Of a stretch of 17,851 nucleotides of DNA, positions 16,990 to 17,851 are shown in pieces. The translations under genes and the position numbers were made by a program. The notes below the pieces were generated by a model, which worked only from the letters and a program-made list of their open reading frames with translations, did not search any database and was not told the origin of the DNA. The DNA is from Croceicoccus sp. Lineage in GTDB: Bacteria > Pseudomonadota > Alphaproteobacteria > Sphingomonadales > Sphingomonadaceae. Location: the NCBI GenBank assembly GCA_029936705.1, contig JAPYSD010000022.1, forward strand, positions 1 to 17,851, read 5' to 3'. Positions within the stretch are counted from its first letter, which is position 1. Each line of letters opens with the position of its first letter.

Positions 16990-17829
16990 ATGGACCAACG
17001 CGATGAATCCCTCGAACCGGGTCTCTATATTGTAGCGACGCCGATTGGCAATCTTGGTGACATCACCTTGCGCGCCATTTCCACCCTGCGCGGGGCCGAG
17101 GCCGTCGCGTGCGAGGATACGCGCGTCACCGGGCGGCTGATGCAGCACTTGGGGCTGAAGAAGCGGCTGATCCGCTATGACGACCACGCCGACGAGAGGG
17201 CGCGCGATGGACTGCTGGACCTGGCTGCCGACGCGCCGGTGGCGCTGGTATCCGATGCGGGCACGCCGCTGATCTCCGATCCCGGCTACCGCCTGGTCCA
17301 CGCCGCGCGCGAGCGGGGGGTGAATGTCGTCGCCGTTCCTGGGCCCAGCGCGGTGGTGGCGGGGCTCGCCATCTCGGGCCTGCCGACCGACCGCTTCCTG
17401 TTTGCAGGCTTCCTGCCGCAAAAGGCCAAGGCGCGGGCCGACGTGCTGGCCGAACTGGGCAGCATCCGCACCACGCTGGTCTTCTACGAGACCGCGCCGC
17501 GCCTGCTCTCGGCGCTGGAGGCGATCGGCGAGGCCCTGCCGGGGCGCATGATCGCGGTCGGCCGCGAACTGACCAAGATGCACGAGGAATGCCGCGGCGG
17601 CACCGCAGAGGAACTGGCCGCGCATTACGCCGCCCGTCCCCCGCGCGGCGAAATCGTGCTGATGATCGGCCCGCCCGCCGCCGAGGCGGCCGAGGACATC
17701 GACATCGACGCGCTGCTGGCCGACGCGCTGCGGACCGACAAGCCAAGCCAGGCGGCTGCGAAGCTGGCGAAGGCGCACGGCCTCGACCGCAAGACGCTTT
17801 ATGCCCGCGCGATGGAGCTGAAGGCGTGA
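16990..17829 (+). CDS. rsmI: 16S rRNA (cytidine-1402-2'-O)-methyltransferase
   Basis: A 279-residue SAM-dependent methyltransferase of the tetrapyrrole-methylase fold that 2'-O-methylates C1402 in the 16S rRNA decoding centre. Family signatures are clear: LYIVATPIGNLGDIT at 12-26, CEDTR at 41-45, SDAGTPLISDPG at 88-99, VPGPSA at 116-121, and FLFAGFLP at 136-143. The C-terminal helical part (SQAAAKLAKAHGLDRKTLYARA) is typical. The ATG at 16990 is the only suitable start; the long in-frame ORF extending back to 16606 reads antisense through the LppC-like gene. The ribosome site is weak. Only 40 bases separate it from the divergent LppC-like start, so its promoter must lie in that gap or inside the 5' end of the neighbouring gene. 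Confidence 0.96.
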   Translation: MDQRDESLEPGLYIVATPIGNLGDITLRAISTLRGAEAVACEDTRVTGRLMQHLGLKKRLIRYDDHADERARDGLLDLAADAPVALVSDAGTPLISDPGYRLVHAARERGVNVVAVPGPSAVVAGLAISGLPTDRFLFAGFLPQKAKARADVLAELGSIRTTLVFYETAPRLLSALEAIGEALPGRMIAVGRELTKMHEECRGGTAEELAAHYAARPPRGEIVLMIGPPAAEAAEDIDIDALLADALRTDKPSQAAAKLAKAHGLDRKTLYARAMELKA

Positions 17830-17851
17830 AGCCTCAGGCCGTCCGCCGCGT
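17826..17851 (+). CDS. Start of probable YraN-family (UPF0102) protein, 3' partial
   Basis: A GTG at 17826 overlaps the rsmI stop as GTGA and opens a frame reading MKPQAVRR to the window edge. Overlap coupling and position directly after rsmI fit yraN, a small nuclease-fold protein of unclear role that follows rsmI in many proteobacteria. Only eight codons are visible, so the identity comes from gene order and not from sequence. Confidence 0.35.

Noticed and set aside
16950..16991. Longer start of the LppC-like protein at 16991
   Set aside because: That start codon overlaps the rsmI ATG on the other strand, whereas 16949 has a well-placed GGGAGA site.

Overview
The window is about 17.9 kb of GC-rich chromosomal DNA. 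It is densely packed and carries mostly single-copy housekeeping genes: gyrA, tyrS, parE, rsmI and an LppC-type lipoprotein gene. It shows no transposases, integrases, tRNA or rRNA genes, or CRISPR repeats. The codon bias, the parE-type topoisomerase subunit, the DOMON-like/DUF1343 gene pair, the MoxR/CoxE-like pair and the lppC-rsmI-yraN order all fit an alphaproteobacterium, most likely a member of the Sphingomonadales. That placement is inferred from protein resemblance; no marker RNA is present to confirm it.

Left part (1-5150): the 3' part of a YhhN/lysoplasmalogenase-like membrane protein gene runs into a strong hairpin and converges on gyrA (minus strand, GTG start). A 395-base gap separates gyrA from a divergent gene for an exported TPR protein. 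This gap carries a hairpin followed by six T residues in the presumed leader of the TPR gene. The TPR gene ends at a perfect 12-bp stem terminator.

Middle part (5150-9530): on the minus strand lie tyrS, a small PilZ-domain protein (probable c-di-GMP binding) and a NYN-LOTUS putative RNA-acting protein. Diverging from tyrS on the plus strand is a two-gene unit with a 1-base stop/start overlap: a DOMON-like protein and a DUF1343/NamZ (GH171) exo-N-acetylmuramidase-like protein.

Right part (9530-15410): one long minus-strand run of parE, moxR, an exported protein of unknown function, a CoxE-like VWA protein and a two-domain DUF2314-DUF2185 protein. The last four are separated by 24 nt, 4 nt and a 4-nt ATGA overlap, so they look like one operon. 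A MoxR AAA+ ATPase normally works with a VWA protein; the exported protein and the immunity-like DUF2185 protein are the uncharacterised partners. The last gene is visibly lower in GC than the gene before it. This cluster is the best candidate in the window for something not yet described.

Far right (15410-17851): a structured 323-base gap, an LppC/LpoA-like lipoprotein (minus), the divergent rsmI (plus) and the first codons of a probable yraN that overlaps the rsmI stop.
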